Assembly: GCF_007744075.1 (NCBI RefSeq)
Contig: NZ_CP036266.1
Coordinates: 372,001-436,000 of the forward strand
From: Gimesia chilikensis
GTDB taxonomy: Bacteria; Planctomycetota; Planctomycetia; Planctomycetales; Planctomycetaceae
Reading direction: 5' to 3'
DNA length: 64,000 bases
The position numbers and the translations under genes were made by a program. This document shows, in pieces, positions 46,739 to 55,930 of this stretch. The stretch's first letter is position 1. The number at the start of each line of letters is the position of its first letter. The notes beneath the pieces were generated by a model, which saw only the letters and a program-made list of their open reading frames with translations, searched no databases and was not told where the DNA came from.

Positions 46739-47422
46739 TTAAGACGCGGGTTCCTCGGCGGTTTGTGTTACGGGGGCTTGTGAATTATTGCGTACGAGCC
46801 AGAGCGAAGGCACCGCGAGGACGGCACCGGCGGTCGGGCCGATGAGATAGAGCCAGAGTGATTCCAGATGGCCGCTGACCAGGGCCGGGGCCAGGGAACG
46901 GGCCGGGTTCATCGAGGCGCCGCAGATCGGGCCGGCGAACATGGCTTCCAATGCGATCACGGCGCCAATCGCGACACCGGCGAGGATGCCGGTCTCTTTC
47001 GCGCCGGTACTCACGCATAAGACGACGAACATCAGGATCCAGGTGAGGACCGCTTCCAGTATCAGCGACTGGATCTCCGTGCCTGCAGGCAGGGTCATGC
47101 CGTAGTTGGTCAGGCCCGGGAACGTGATTTTCAACAGCAGGCAGGCGGCGAGGGCGCCGATGACCTGGCAGATGATATAGGGGAGCACCTGGTTGCCCGG
47201 GAAGCGTTTGCCGACCCAGAAGGCGATCGTGACAGCGGGGTTTATATGTGCGCCGGAGATTTCGCCGATGGCGTAAATAATCGCGGTGACAACCAGGCCG
47301 AAGACCAGGGCGATGCCGACGTGCGTCACGGTTCCCTCGGAAACCTGGTTAGTGACAATGGCGCCTGCGCCGCAGAACAGCAGAATGAAGGTACCGAAGA
47401 TCTCCGCGAAGTATTTTTGCAT
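46739..47422 (-). CDS. NIP/AqpN-type aquaporin
   Basis: 227 residues, six helices, with both NPA boxes: HINPAVTIAF (Asn61) and SMNPARSLAPAL (Asn172, Arg175). The sequence around the second box, MFAGPICGASMNPARSL, matches nodulin-26-like intrinsic proteins rather than AqpZ or GlpF, and the His of the AqpZ selectivity filter is replaced by Ala near residue 159, which gives a wider pore. Bacterial NIP-like channels (AqpN) are thought to pass metalloids such as arsenite or silicic acid and small polyols. No ars genes are visible. It sits between PhyH and SMP-30 genes with short gaps. Confidence 0.85.
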   Translation of the reverse strand: MQKYFAEIFGTFILLFCGAGAIVTNQVSEGTVTHVGIALVFGLVVTAIIYAIGEISGAHINPAVTIAFWVGKRFPGNQVLPYIICQVIGALAACLLLKITFPGLTNYGMTLPAGTEIQSLILEAVLTWILMFVVLCVSTGAKETGILAGVAIGAVIALEAMFAGPICGASMNPARSLAPALVSGHLESLWLYLIGPTAGAVLAVPSLWLVRNNSQAPVTQTAEEPAS

Positions 47423-47467
47423 CAGTGGTCGTATCCCGTGGGTGATTTTTAAAGGGGCAGTGGTCGT

Positions 47468-48304
47468 TTAATCGTTTTTCGGTCGAGGTGGATTGAGCCA
47501 GTGTCCGGAAGGATCGGAGCCGGCGACAATGACACCTTTGGCGTTCCAGTCCATCCCGGCGCGGACGTCTGCGGCACAATAGCGGAGAGTAAGTCCACAG
47601 CGGCGGCGGTCGGACTGGTTGGCTTCGGAACCGTGCAGGAGCAGGTCGGAGTGAATCGAAATCTCGCCGGCTTTCAATGTATCGTCAACGGGAGCGCCGT
47701 ACTGTTCGGGATTGTCGATGGTCTGATTGAGTACGTTGTCTTCATGGGAACCGCTGGGGCGGTAGGTCATGTGTCCGTAGTGATGACTGCCGGCGATGAA
47801 CCGCATGTTGGCGTTTTCCGGGTCGGCGTCATCGATGGCCAGCCAGACCGTGACCGCCTTAGAGGGGGACAGCGGCCAGTAACTGGCGTCCTGATGCCAG
47901 GAGACGGCCTTCCCGTCATGGGGCATTTTGCAGAAGAAATGCGATCCCCAGGCAATCACGTTATCGCCGAGCAGGTCTTTGACATGGGCGACGATCCTGG
48001 GATGGGTGAGCAGATCGTAGACTGTGCCGTACTTCATGTGGGCGGTGCTTATCGAGTAGCTGTTCCCACCCGCGGCGATGACCTGCTCCAGCAGTCGATC
48101 AAAGTATTCGCGGTTGGCGATGACTTCCTGGTCGTCAAAGATGCGAATGCCACGGAGGAAGCCGTCACGGTTGAAGTCTTCGATCTGTGCAACCGTCAGC
48201 AGTTGCGGATCAGCAGTGGTGGAAGGATAAAACTTGAGATCGCGCTCAAGTTGAGACAGTTCTTCTTCGAGGGGGACTGCCTTGAAGTCTTTGGAGTCAG
48301 CCAT
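47468..48304 (-). CDS. PhyH-family Fe(II)/2-oxoglutarate dioxygenase
   Basis: 278 residues. The triad is His137-x-Asp139 (SWHQDASYW) with distal His224 (LLLHGSEANQ) and Arg234/235 for 2-oxoglutarate. The protein is different from the PhnY-like enzyme at 32279-33061 and belongs to the more common planctomycete PhyH group with VTVWLAIDDADPENANM. The substrate is unknown. It is the first gene of a minus-strand row with the NIP-like channel (46 bp away) and the lactonase-like propeller. Confidence 0.87.
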   Translation of the reverse strand: MADSKDFKAVPLEEELSQLERDLKFYPSTTADPQLLTVAQIEDFNRDGFLRGIRIFDDQEVIANREYFDRLLEQVIAAGGNSYSISTAHMKYGTVYDLLTHPRIVAHVKDLLGDNVIAWGSHFFCKMPHDGKAVSWHQDASYWPLSPSKAVTVWLAIDDADPENANMRFIAGSHHYGHMTYRPSGSHEDNVLNQTIDNPEQYGAPVDDTLKAGEISIHSDLLLHGSEANQSDRRRCGLTLRYCAADVRAGMDWNAKGVIVAGSDPSGHWLNPPRPKND

Positions 48305-48834
48305 ACCGGTTCTCGTCGTGTTTCAAGAGAATGAATGAGTCGCTGTTTCAGCCGGCGGAAGTGCCGGTTCTCCCACGGGAGAGATCAGAATTCATTGTAA
48401 ATCGGAACAGGTCGGGGAACAACTTAGAAGTGGAAGTTCACGAGGATCGAGGTAGAACGGGGCGAATAGGGCTCCCATCGTCAGGTAACCGGGGATGTAT
48501 TTAGTCATCAATCAGGTCGGGTGGCCTCGAATGGAATTCGAGGTTGTCGGAGACAACAGGAGGTTGCGGTGTACGTGTTCTGTTGTGGGAGGTTGTGCCT
48601 TACTTCAGGGAAAAAGGTAGGTGTCTTTGTTCTGCAGAGATCGATTTTTCTGAGACCTCCTGCTCGCTGCGCTCGGCTCGGATGATATCCGAGCCCACCC
48701 TTTCTATTGGGGGCCTGGATGGAGCAGTTGGTGCTGCTGAGTGAGAATGTGTCTTTGCAAACGGGAAGAACCGTGGCTAACATCCTGCAGCTAATTTTGA
48801 ATTGCCGCGCAGTCGAAAGGGTTGTTGCAAGTGT
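48305..48834. other. Intergenic region containing a dispersed repeat
   Basis: 530 bp with no convincing gene; 48516-48704 is one copy of a dispersed repeat. The rest shows nothing recognisable. Confidence 0.5.
48516..48704 (+). repeat. Dispersed repeat, module A (copy 1)
   Basis: About 190 bp closely matching 60432-60622. Shared landmarks in order: GTCGGGTGGCCTCG, GACAACAGGAGGTTGCGG, GATCGATTT, TGAGACCTCCTGCTCGCTGC and a hairpin GGCTCGGAT-3 bases-ATCCGAGCC. Noncoding, no ORF conserved between the copies. Confidence 0.8.
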
Positions 48835-49794
48835 CTACGACTTGCTGGCTGCTTTATCCGTTTTGGTTTTGGCCGTCGTGGTGGTGGTTGTGGTCGCTTT
48901 GCGGCTGGCGGCACTGGCGGCGAGCCCCTCGGCGGAGATCAGGTGCACGAGGTCCTGGGCATTCTGGTCCATCTCCATCACGAGTCCATCCACGCGGCCG
49001 GCCAGGTACATGTACATGATCAGCGAGGGGATGGCGATGCCCAGACCGAAGGCGGTAGTGAGCAGGGCCATCGCGATGCCAACGGCCAGTTCTTCCGCTT
49101 TGCCCATCGCACTGCTGTTGGCGATTTCGTTGAAGGCCTGGATCATACCGATCACGGTTCCCAGCAGACCCATCAGGGGGGCGACCGTAGCGACGCCGTT
49201 GATCACGCGGAGGTGTTTACGAAGTTGTGAGAGCTGACGTTCGCCGCCATCGATAATGGCCTGTTCGACTTCGACACTGGGCTTGCCCCATTTTCGAACG
49301 CCGTGCGCGAAGACCGAAGCGATCGGGCTCGGGTTTTCCTCACACAGTTTGAGGGCGGAGCGTGCGTTGAGCTTGCCGTCCCGCAGCAGCTTGAGAAAGC
49401 GGCTGACAAAATGCCGGGGAATGACGCGACCAGAGCGGAGAATCACCAGGCGTTCGATGATGAACCACATGGAGATGATGGAGGCGATCACGAAGGGGAG
49501 CAGGAAGTAGCCCATCTCTTCGATGATGTCTTCCGGCGTGGAAGGGATCACCTGCCGTTGTTTGACGGCGGCCACCGATTCGGGCAGGGGACCGTCGGGA
49601 TCCGCTGCTTCCACGAGTTGATCTCCCCGCTGTTCGACGACTTTGGGCAGTCGCTCCTGGGCCGAGGCGAACGGGGAGAAGAGGACCAGCGTCACCAGGA
49701 GTGTCACGACCAGACTGACCAGTCGTCGAGAGGGACTCTGGACCGCGAGATCGGGAGTAGAGAATTCCTGTGGACTGTGGAAGAGTTTGATCAT
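48835..49794 (-). CDS. MotA/TolQ/ExbB-type proton channel protein
   Basis: 319 residues. A cleavable or retained N-terminal hydrophobic segment (residues 26-46) precedes three transmembrane helices: GYFLLPFVIASIISMWFIIE near 92-115, VAPLMGLLGTVIGM near 200-225 and ELAVGIAMALLTTAFGLGIAI near 235-265, the ExbB/TolQ layout with the conserved TVxGM and TxxGL helices. The C-tail is low complexity (a run of threonines and alanines). It couples proton flow to work in the envelope with an ExbD/TolR partner, which is not in this window. It follows the large TPR gene on the same strand, a common planctomycete pairing. Confidence 0.88.
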   Translation of the reverse strand: MIKLFHSPQEFSTPDLAVQSPSRRLVSLVVTLLVTLVLFSPFASAQERLPKVVEQRGDQLVEAADPDGPLPESVAAVKQRQVIPSTPEDIIEEMGYFLLPFVIASIISMWFIIERLVILRSGRVIPRHFVSRFLKLLRDGKLNARSALKLCEENPSPIASVFAHGVRKWGKPSVEVEQAIIDGGERQLSQLRKHLRVINGVATVAPLMGLLGTVIGMIQAFNEIANSSAMGKAEELAVGIAMALLTTAFGLGIAIPSLIMYMYLAGRVDGLVMEMDQNAQDLVHLISAEGLAASAASRKATTTTTTTAKTKTDKAASKS

Positions 49795-50018
49795 GAACCA
49801 GGGGTATCGCTGTGTAATGACTAATAAACCGGCCCGGAGCTTAGCCGGATCAACCGGAAGAGAGGCGCGGGATTGGATGAACCTGACTTACCCGGAATGG
49901 GGAATTCAGGTCGTGCTCTAGTTTACGCGAGATGCAATATGGCGTCGAGTCTGGATTGGGATTTCCCGCAGTTGGATTTCCTGATGCACGAACTTTGGGA
50001 ACAGGCAGACAGTGTCCG

Positions 50019-53000
50019 TCAGGTGCCGGCCCGGGGCTGGACCTGCTGGATGCGTTCTTTGACGCGGGCGGCCAGTTCGTGTTCCGGGAAACGCTTCAAA
50101 AAGTCCTGATATGTTTTCAGCGCCTGTTTCCATTCCTTCAAAGCTTCGTGGCACATGCCGGCCTGAAACAGGGCCGGGGCCTGCCATTCGGGGAATTTAT
50201 ATTGAATATCGACCTGCAGATAGGCGAGCAGGGCTTCCTTGAATTTCTCCTGGATCATCAGGGTTTCAGCGAGCAGGAACTGGCATTTAGCCGCGGTTTC
50301 GGTGCGGCGGCTGTTTTCCGAGTCGATGATCTTCTGGAAGACTTTGCGGGCCTCATCGAATTTGGCCTGATTCTTCAGGCTGCGTCCCAGGACTTCTTCC
50401 GCCTGGTAGAGGAAGGGGCTCTCCGGGTCCCAGCTGCGGAACTGGTCGACGGTTTTCTGGACTTCCGCATATTTTTTCTGCCGGAAGTAGGTCTCAGCGA
50501 GCAACACCCAGACCCGTGGATACCAGGGACGGTCGCCCAGCTGTTCGGTCTGTTCTTTGGTTGTCAGGGTCAGCAGTTCTTTCTGAGCCGCTTCGACCTG
50601 GTTCAGGTACAGGGCGGCTTCCGCCTGGTGGAAACGGGCGAAGGCCGCGTATTCATTCTGGGGGAACCGCTTGAGCAGATCCTGGCTGAACTTCTCGACC
50701 TCTTTCCATTTCTGCTGTTCCAGATTGATTTCGATCAACCGGTAGAGGGAGACTTCCTGCACCTTCTGATCGGAATTTTCGGAAGCCTGCAGGGCGTCGA
50801 ATTCTTTCGCGGCGGCATCGAGTTTGCCGGCAATGAGATCGCTTTCGGCGAGGCTCAGACGGGCATTGTCAGCCAGTTCGCTGTCCGGGGTCTCTTTGAC
50901 GAGTCGGCGGAAGATCGCGTCTGACTCGTCGAACATTTCGGCTTCATAATTGATGAGTGCCCATTCATCGAGGATCTTATCCAGGTTGTCGGGCTTGGGG
51001 AATTTCGTCAGCAGGGCTTCGTAGGCCTTGTTGACTTCATCGATTTTTTTCAGCTGGAACAGCGTGCGGGCGGCCTGCAGTCCCGAGAGCATCGCATAAC
51101 GCGAGGGGGCGAACTGCTTGAGGGTCTGTTGATAAACGTCGACTGCGGGCTGGAGCTTCTGGTCGCTTTCCAGGCTGCGGCCCTGCATGTAGGAGGCTTC
51201 CGCGGCCAGCGGGTTCTTAGGGAACTCTTTGGTGAACTGTTCGAAGTGTGTTGCCGCCGCGGGGAATTCATTCAGCTGAAACTCACTCCAGGCGAGACCC
51301 GACAGGCCGGCCGGGAATTCGGGAGAGGTCGCACCGCGCTCCACAATCTCAGCGAAGAACTTCTTCGCACGGCTCCACTGCTGGTTTTCGTAATTGCGTT
51401 CGGCCAGTTGTCGATAGGTCTGGATCAGCAGATCGAGATTCGGTTTGCGTTTTTCCAGTTCGGCCAGGTACTGATCGACTTCCGCGGGCTTGTTGTTTTT
51501 GGAAGTCAGGATAATCAGGTTTGCGAGGATCTGATCGTAGCGAGGTTCATTGGGGAATTGCTTAAGATACGTTTTGGCCAGCGACTCCGCTTCCGGGAAT
51601 TTCTGCAGCGAGTTGAAGTTGTTGCTCTGCAGGATCAGGGCGTCCGCGTATTCGCTGGTGGTTTTGTCGGTGTTCGTGTCATCGAGGTACGGTTTCAGAA
51701 CGTCGATCGACTTCTGGTATTCTTTCAGCTTCTGATAAGTCCGCGCGAGGTACAGTCGGGCCAGCAGTTGTGTGTTCTCAAGCTTGCTCTGGTCGAGTAC
51801 GTTTTGAAAGTGTTTGACGGCGGCCTGCAGATCTTCGGGCTTGCCCTGGGCATCGCTGATGCGTCCTTTGAGCAGTTCCTGATGCAGGCGGAGTCCACTT
51901 TGGGGATACTCTTTTTCAAACCGGGCAGCGAGTTGAGCGGCTTCTTCGAGTTGATCGCTGAGCAGGGCGGCTTCGATGGCGAAGTGCAGGCTGTCGTCAG
52001 CCAGCTCACTCTGAGGCGACTGCTTGACCAGTTCCAGGAACAGGGTTTTGGCCTGAGCCTGTTTACCGCTGCGGAGCAGGGCGTCGGCCAGTTGATAGTT
52101 GATTAAGGGCTGCTGAGCGGACGAAGGTTTGGCTTTCTGGGCCTGTTCCAGCGCGGTGATGGCTTCCGAGAGCTGACCGGCGGCTTTGAGGCTGACCCCT
52201 TTCCAGTAGAGGGCATTGGCGGCCTGCGCGGGATCTTTGGCGACGATGTCGAACTGTTCCACGGCCTTGTCGTACTGTTTCAGATCGTAAAAGGCATAGC
52301 CGGCATTCAGGCGAGCCGTGATGCCCAGGGGACTTTCGGGGAATTTGGTGGGCAGTGCCAGAAAGGCATCCGCGGCTTGTTGGAATTGTCCGCGATCAAA
52401 GAGTGATGTGGCCAGTGCCATCTGGGCGTCGCTGGCCCGGGAATGGGTTTTCTGACTGGCGATCTGCAGGAAGCGTTTCTCTGCTTCCTCGGGTTGTTTG
52501 TTCTGCAGGTAAGCGGACGCGAGACCGAACTGGGCGTCCTGCGACATGGCGCCTTCCGGGTGCCGATCGAGGGAACGCTGGAAACTCTTGATCGCCAGGT
52601 CGGCTTTCCCCTGCCGGAGCAGCGCATCCCCGAAATAGGCATAGGCCCATTCTTCGAGGGCGTGATTGGGGTAGCGTTTGAGGAAGTCGGTGAACTCGGA
52701 CTCGGCTGCTTTCAGGTCATCGAGCAGGTAACTGCACTCGGCGACGCGATACAGAGCGTCGGGGAGATTTTTATTCTGGGGATACTGCTTCACGAACTCC
52801 CGCAGAATGTCGCGGGCTGCTTTATACTTCTGCTGATTGACGAGCGTGAGCCCCAGGTAGAATTTTGCCAGGGGCACGTTTTCGTGGTTGGGGTACTCCT
52901 TGAGGTACTTCTGAAACGTCTCGGTCGCCAGTTCCCAGCGGTTCTGCTTGTAGAGGCCGATGGCCAGCTGAAATTCATCACTGGCTTTGTCGGCCCGGAC

Positions 53001-53099
53001 CAGGGTGGTCGGGAGCAGGCAGAGGCAGAGTAAAATCAGGGCGAACCTGCGGAGGGAAAAGGCATCAAAGGAAGGGAGCCGGAAACGTTGATTCATCAT
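50019..53099 (-). CDS. Large secreted TPR-repeat protein
   Basis: 1026 residues with a signal peptide (residues 17-36, ending TTLVRADK). Almost the entire length consists of about 22 TPR-type units of 34-38 residues, for example AIGLYKQNRWELATETFQKYLKEYP near 45-75 and KEWKQALKTYQDFLKRFPEHELA near the C-terminus, with the LYLGLTLVNQQ-type helix A and PxN linkers. The pattern is that of YbgF/CpoB/BamD-like envelope TPR scaffolds. It lies directly upstream of the ExbB-like gene (223 bp gap), suggesting a Tol-Pal- or Exb-associated scaffold. Confidence 0.85.
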   Translation of the reverse strand: MMNQRFRLPSFDAFSLRRFALILLCLCLLPTTLVRADKASDEFQLAIGLYKQNRWELATETFQKYLKEYPNHENVPLAKFYLGLTLVNQQKYKAARDILREFVKQYPQNKNLPDALYRVAECSYLLDDLKAAESEFTDFLKRYPNHALEEWAYAYFGDALLRQGKADLAIKSFQRSLDRHPEGAMSQDAQFGLASAYLQNKQPEEAEKRFLQIASQKTHSRASDAQMALATSLFDRGQFQQAADAFLALPTKFPESPLGITARLNAGYAFYDLKQYDKAVEQFDIVAKDPAQAANALYWKGVSLKAAGQLSEAITALEQAQKAKPSSAQQPLINYQLADALLRSGKQAQAKTLFLELVKQSPQSELADDSLHFAIEAALLSDQLEEAAQLAARFEKEYPQSGLRLHQELLKGRISDAQGKPEDLQAAVKHFQNVLDQSKLENTQLLARLYLARTYQKLKEYQKSIDVLKPYLDDTNTDKTTSEYADALILQSNNFNSLQKFPEAESLAKTYLKQFPNEPRYDQILANLIILTSKNNKPAEVDQYLAELEKRKPNLDLLIQTYRQLAERNYENQQWSRAKKFFAEIVERGATSPEFPAGLSGLAWSEFQLNEFPAAATHFEQFTKEFPKNPLAAEASYMQGRSLESDQKLQPAVDVYQQTLKQFAPSRYAMLSGLQAARTLFQLKKIDEVNKAYEALLTKFPKPDNLDKILDEWALINYEAEMFDESDAIFRRLVKETPDSELADNARLSLAESDLIAGKLDAAAKEFDALQASENSDQKVQEVSLYRLIEINLEQQKWKEVEKFSQDLLKRFPQNEYAAFARFHQAEAALYLNQVEAAQKELLTLTTKEQTEQLGDRPWYPRVWVLLAETYFRQKKYAEVQKTVDQFRSWDPESPFLYQAEEVLGRSLKNQAKFDEARKVFQKIIDSENSRRTETAAKCQFLLAETLMIQEKFKEALLAYLQVDIQYKFPEWQAPALFQAGMCHEALKEWKQALKTYQDFLKRFPEHELAARVKERIQQVQPRAGT

Positions 53100-53327
53100 A
53101 TTGAAATCGTCTGATCGGTCTTAATTAAGGAATCGTGAACACGCTCCCATCTTATCGTGGGAGTTCAGGCCGAGGCAAGCGGGCATCGCGAAAACTGCTT
53201 GTTCCCCGACGAAAACCCGCTCTTGAGGCTGTATTCTGCGCAGAAATATCCCCGTAACCCAACTGTCGATCCTTGGTTATCGACTGGTGTTCAGACTACG
53301 GGGAATCGGCGGACGGACGAACCGGGA

Positions 53328-54605
53328 TCAACTGCCCTGGAAATGCTGGTCGGCGAAGTTGAGGTACTGTTCCCAGTCGAAGTCGGTCACATCGTGTTTG
53401 CCGGTGCGGATGTGGTAACCCATCTGCTTCTGGACGGGTTCGTTAATGCCGGGCATCTTGTCTGCACCGAAGCCGGAGGTGCCAAGCAGCTTGTAGACGG
53501 GCTCCGCATATTTGACCGAGAGGAATTCTCCCTTGGGATCGGCCCAGCGGTCTTCAACGGCACTCGCGACGTAGACGGGGCGGGGTGCGATCAGTGAGAT
53601 CAGCATGTGTTGATCGACGGGGAGATCGTTTTCCTTGTCGATGTACTTATTGAAGTTGTCACAGAACCAGTGCGGGAATGCGTTGTTGATGACGTGCAGC
53701 GTTTCGCCGAAGCGACGACGGCTGAGGGCGGCACCGCCACATCCGGAGTCGTTAGAGATGACGAGGGCGAACCGTGGATCCTGTGCGCCGGCCCAGAGGG
53801 AGGTTTTCCCGAGACGGGAGTGTCCCATGACGGCGACTTTGTTCGCGTCGATCTGTTTGTCGGTTTCGAGGTAATCCAGGGCGCGGCTGAGTCCCCAGGC
53901 CCAGGCAGCGATCGTGCCCCATTCATCGGGCGCGGGTTTCTGTTTGGAATTGTAGAGGGCGTGCACGCCGTTCTTGAAGCCGTCGTCATAGTCGGGATCG
54001 ATGTCGCCGCAGTAGATGGCGACGAGTCCGTAGCCACGATCGATGATCTTTTCGATGGGCCAGCGGGACGATGATTTGCCCCGTGAGTCTGCGGTGGCTT
54101 TATGATCGACGATGCCTTTCTCTTTGTTGGCCCGCATCCAGTGGTCGTTGAGTTTGACGTCTGTCTCATCGGTGATGGTGTGGTTGCCGTAAAAGTTGAG
54201 ACCCATGAAGACAGGGACCGGCTTGGTGGCTTTGGCGGGGAGATAGATCAACAGATCCATCCGCGGTTCTTCTTTCTTGCCCGAGAAGTAGACCGAGACT
54301 TCTTTCCGGATGGCCTTGCCGCCGAGGGCATCGTTCTTGACGGAGGTGACTTCAAACAGCATGTCCTGGGGGGCTGCGGGGCTTTTGCCGTAGACTTCGG
54401 TTTCGAAGAGCTCCAGAATTTCGGGGCGGCGAACCTGCTGCCACTCCTCCGCTGAGTCGACCTTTTTTCCCTTGCTGGTAACAAGCGGGTCGGGGAGCTT
54501 GAATTCCGGGACCTGGCTTTCATCGTAATTGGGTTTGGGACGCTGGGCGTGGGCGGCGGGAGTCAGCAGCAGCGTAAGGCTGAGCAGGAACAGCAGACGT
54601 TTCAT
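53328..54605 (-). CDS. Secreted CE15 glucuronoyl esterase-like protein
   Basis: 425 residues with a signal peptide (ending PAAHAQ). The alpha/beta-hydrolase nucleophile is Ser263 in GHSRLGK, the CE15 fingerprint NDSGCGGAALSRRRFGE follows, and the catalytic His is in GKHDVTDFDWEQYL near the C-terminus. CE15 enzymes cleave ester bonds between glucuronic acid and lignin or other alcohols in hemicellulose. The gene stands alone on the minus strand beside the first dispersed repeats. Confidence 0.92.
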   Translation of the reverse strand: MKRLLFLLSLTLLLTPAAHAQRPKPNYDESQVPEFKLPDPLVTSKGKKVDSAEEWQQVRRPEILELFETEVYGKSPAAPQDMLFEVTSVKNDALGGKAIRKEVSVYFSGKKEEPRMDLLIYLPAKATKPVPVFMGLNFYGNHTITDETDVKLNDHWMRANKEKGIVDHKATADSRGKSSSRWPIEKIIDRGYGLVAIYCGDIDPDYDDGFKNGVHALYNSKQKPAPDEWGTIAAWAWGLSRALDYLETDKQIDANKVAVMGHSRLGKTSLWAGAQDPRFALVISNDSGCGGAALSRRRFGETLHVINNAFPHWFCDNFNKYIDKENDLPVDQHMLISLIAPRPVYVASAVEDRWADPKGEFLSVKYAEPVYKLLGTSGFGADKMPGINEPVQKQMGYHIRTGKHDVTDFDWEQYLNFADQHFQGS

Positions 54606-54665
54606 GGTGAGGCGGCCTTTATATTCTGGTGGGTCATCGATTGTGAGTTAAGAGGTTACTATTCT

Positions 54666-54712
54666 CAATCGTGCCGGTTTCCGCAAGGATTGGCAATATG
54701 AAACCGGCGGTG
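54666..54712 (+). repeat. GCAATATGAAA element (copy 1)
   Basis: Shares TTCCGCAAGGATTGGCAATATGAAA-type sequence with 55777-55823 and 56699-56750. In the third copy the ATG starts an accepted gene. This copy would code only MKPAVDRERYEIL before a stop. Confidence 0.6.
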
Positions 54713-54762
54713 GACCGCGAAAGATACGAAATTTTATGAACCATGGTCGTAATGGAAAAATT

Positions 54763-54798
54763 TATGAACCACGAAATGCACGAAAGACACGAAAATTT
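54763..54798 (+). repeat. CACGAAA 9-base periodic repeat (copy 1)
   Basis: TATGAACCACGAAATGCACGAAAGACACGAAAA: three CACGAAA blocks spaced nine bases. Similar elements lie at 55871-55903, 58274-58306, 60242-60265 and 62095-62128, with degenerate versions at 55341-55366, 59196-59227 and 62510-62530. Confidence 0.75.
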
Positions 54799-54901
54799 TG
54801 GTGTATTTCTTTTGGTTATTCAGGATGATTGCGAAGCAAGTGTTTGATCTTTGATTCGATGATTCAGGCCCGCAATTGACGTCATGTGTCGAACACAGAA
54901 A

Positions 54902-55309
54902 TCAAGCGAGATCATTAAAGGAGAGGTGAAACTGAAGATCAGCTTCCTTAGCTGTTTCTAATGCTTGAAGAAGACTGTCAAAAAATATGATTAACCGACT
55001 GGTGGAATATTTTGTCTGCTTCTTAAGGATGCGTCTGCGTAACTCGCCAACTAATTCAATCGCATCCTGTGGTTGAAACCACTCTTCAAGATTGTCTTCG
55101 TCATTTTTGTCTTTTTCCTCCATCAGTTCATGTTCCAGTAAATAAGCCTGATCTGCTGAAAAGAAGTCTTCAATAAAATTACAATCTAACTGGTTACACA
55201 TATTGAATAAGTCTTTTCTAAATCGTGAGTAAAATCTCGCATCTTCGAGATTTCCCCAGTCAGCCCCGTTAATGCTCTGGCTGAATTTGATATAGATTTC
55301 TGATCTCAA
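54902..55309 (-). CDS. Small protein of unknown function
   Basis: 135 residues, rich in Glu, Asp, Phe and Leu, without signal peptide or membrane helix. The DNA is clearly more AT-rich than the housekeeping genes, and it is flanked by repeats, so recent acquisition is plausible. I recognise no domain. The ORF is coherent (helical segments such as LVGELRRRILKKQTK), but without homologues seen here its status remains moderate. Confidence 0.55.
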   Translation of the reverse strand: MRSEIYIKFSQSINGADWGNLEDARFYSRFRKDLFNMCNQLDCNFIEDFFSADQAYLLEHELMEEKDKNDEDNLEEWFQPQDAIELVGELRRRILKKQTKYSTSRLIIFFDSLLQALETAKEADLQFHLSFNDLA

Positions 55310-55395
55310 CAGTTCTATCCTTTTTTCAATGCTTTATAGGAACCGCGAAGGATACGCAAAAAAAACTTCAAATAGGGAGTTGTGTAGCAGCTGGT

Positions 55396-55716
55396 TTAGA
55401 ATGAACCAAATCGATCGTAACTGGCGATGACATGACCGTCGCGAAACTTCACTGCATAAGTGGTGTGTTGATAGCGTGGCCAGCCGAGATAATATTCCGG
55501 GCTGTCCTCAAAGGCGAAGTGCTGCGCCGGCTTGCCCAGGATTTCCTCGACTTCTGACCTGGTTTGTCCTCGTTCAATTTTCTCAAACCGGGCATGGAAC
55601 TCGGGGGCGGTATGCCAGTAGAGAGTCAGCGCATCTCGAAAGTGCCACACTGTTGAGATGAGGATGACAACGAGCGTCGCTGGAATCAGATATCGCGGCT
55701 TGAGTCTGGTTTGCAT
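55396..55716 (-). CDS. Small membrane-anchored SmpA/BamE-like protein
   Basis: 106 residues. One N-terminal hydrophobic segment (residues 8-24) acts as an anchor or signal. The motif RGQTRSEVEEILGKPAQ is the typical start of SmpA/OmlA (BamE)-like domains, and the later beta strands YLGWPRYQHTTYAVKFRDGHVIAS fit. It has no lipobox, unlike BamE itself. Function as an envelope protein is likely; details unknown. It is flanked by repeats. Confidence 0.65.
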   Translation of the reverse strand: MQTRLKPRYLIPATLVVILISTVWHFRDALTLYWHTAPEFHARFEKIERGQTRSEVEEILGKPAQHFAFEDSPEYYLGWPRYQHTTYAVKFRDGHVIASYDRFGSF

Positions 55717-55776
55717 GGTTCTCTGGTGGATTGAAATTCGTGATTTCCCTTACACATTGTGACATTTCCTGTTGGT

Positions 55777-55823
55777 AATCGTGTCGTATTCCGCGAGGAT
55801 TAGCAATATGAAATCGGGTTGGG
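55777..55823 (+). repeat. GCAATATGAAA element (copy 2)
   Basis: ATTCCGCGAGGATTAGCAATATGAAATCGGG; its ATG opens a frame of about 38 codons (MKSGWDGKSS...) that runs into a CACGAAA repeat and is not accepted as a gene. Confidence 0.6.
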
Positions 55824-55870
55824 ACGGGAAAAGTTCGAAATCTGGGAACTGTAAAAGTTATGAATATTAT

Positions 55871-55903
55871 GATGAACCACGAACAGCACGAAAGACACGA
55901 GAA
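55871..55903 (+). repeat. CACGAAA 9-base periodic repeat (copy 2)
   Basis: GATGAACCACGAACAGCACGAAAGACACGAGA; same spacing as the copy at 54763. Confidence 0.7.
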
Positions 55904-55930
55904 TACTGCTGTGTGATATACTATTGAAAA

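Larger units (their letters stand above)
54606..54901. other. Repeat-bearing intergenic region
   Basis: 296 bp with a copy of the GCAATATGAAA element (54666-54712) and a copy of the CACGAAA repeat (54763-54798). No gene is visible. Confidence 0.6.

Noticed and set aside
51129-52106. A 325-codon + strand frame opposite the 1026-residue TPR protein
   Set aside because: The repeat periodicity of the minus-strand TPR protein explains the open frame; nothing conserved in the + frame.
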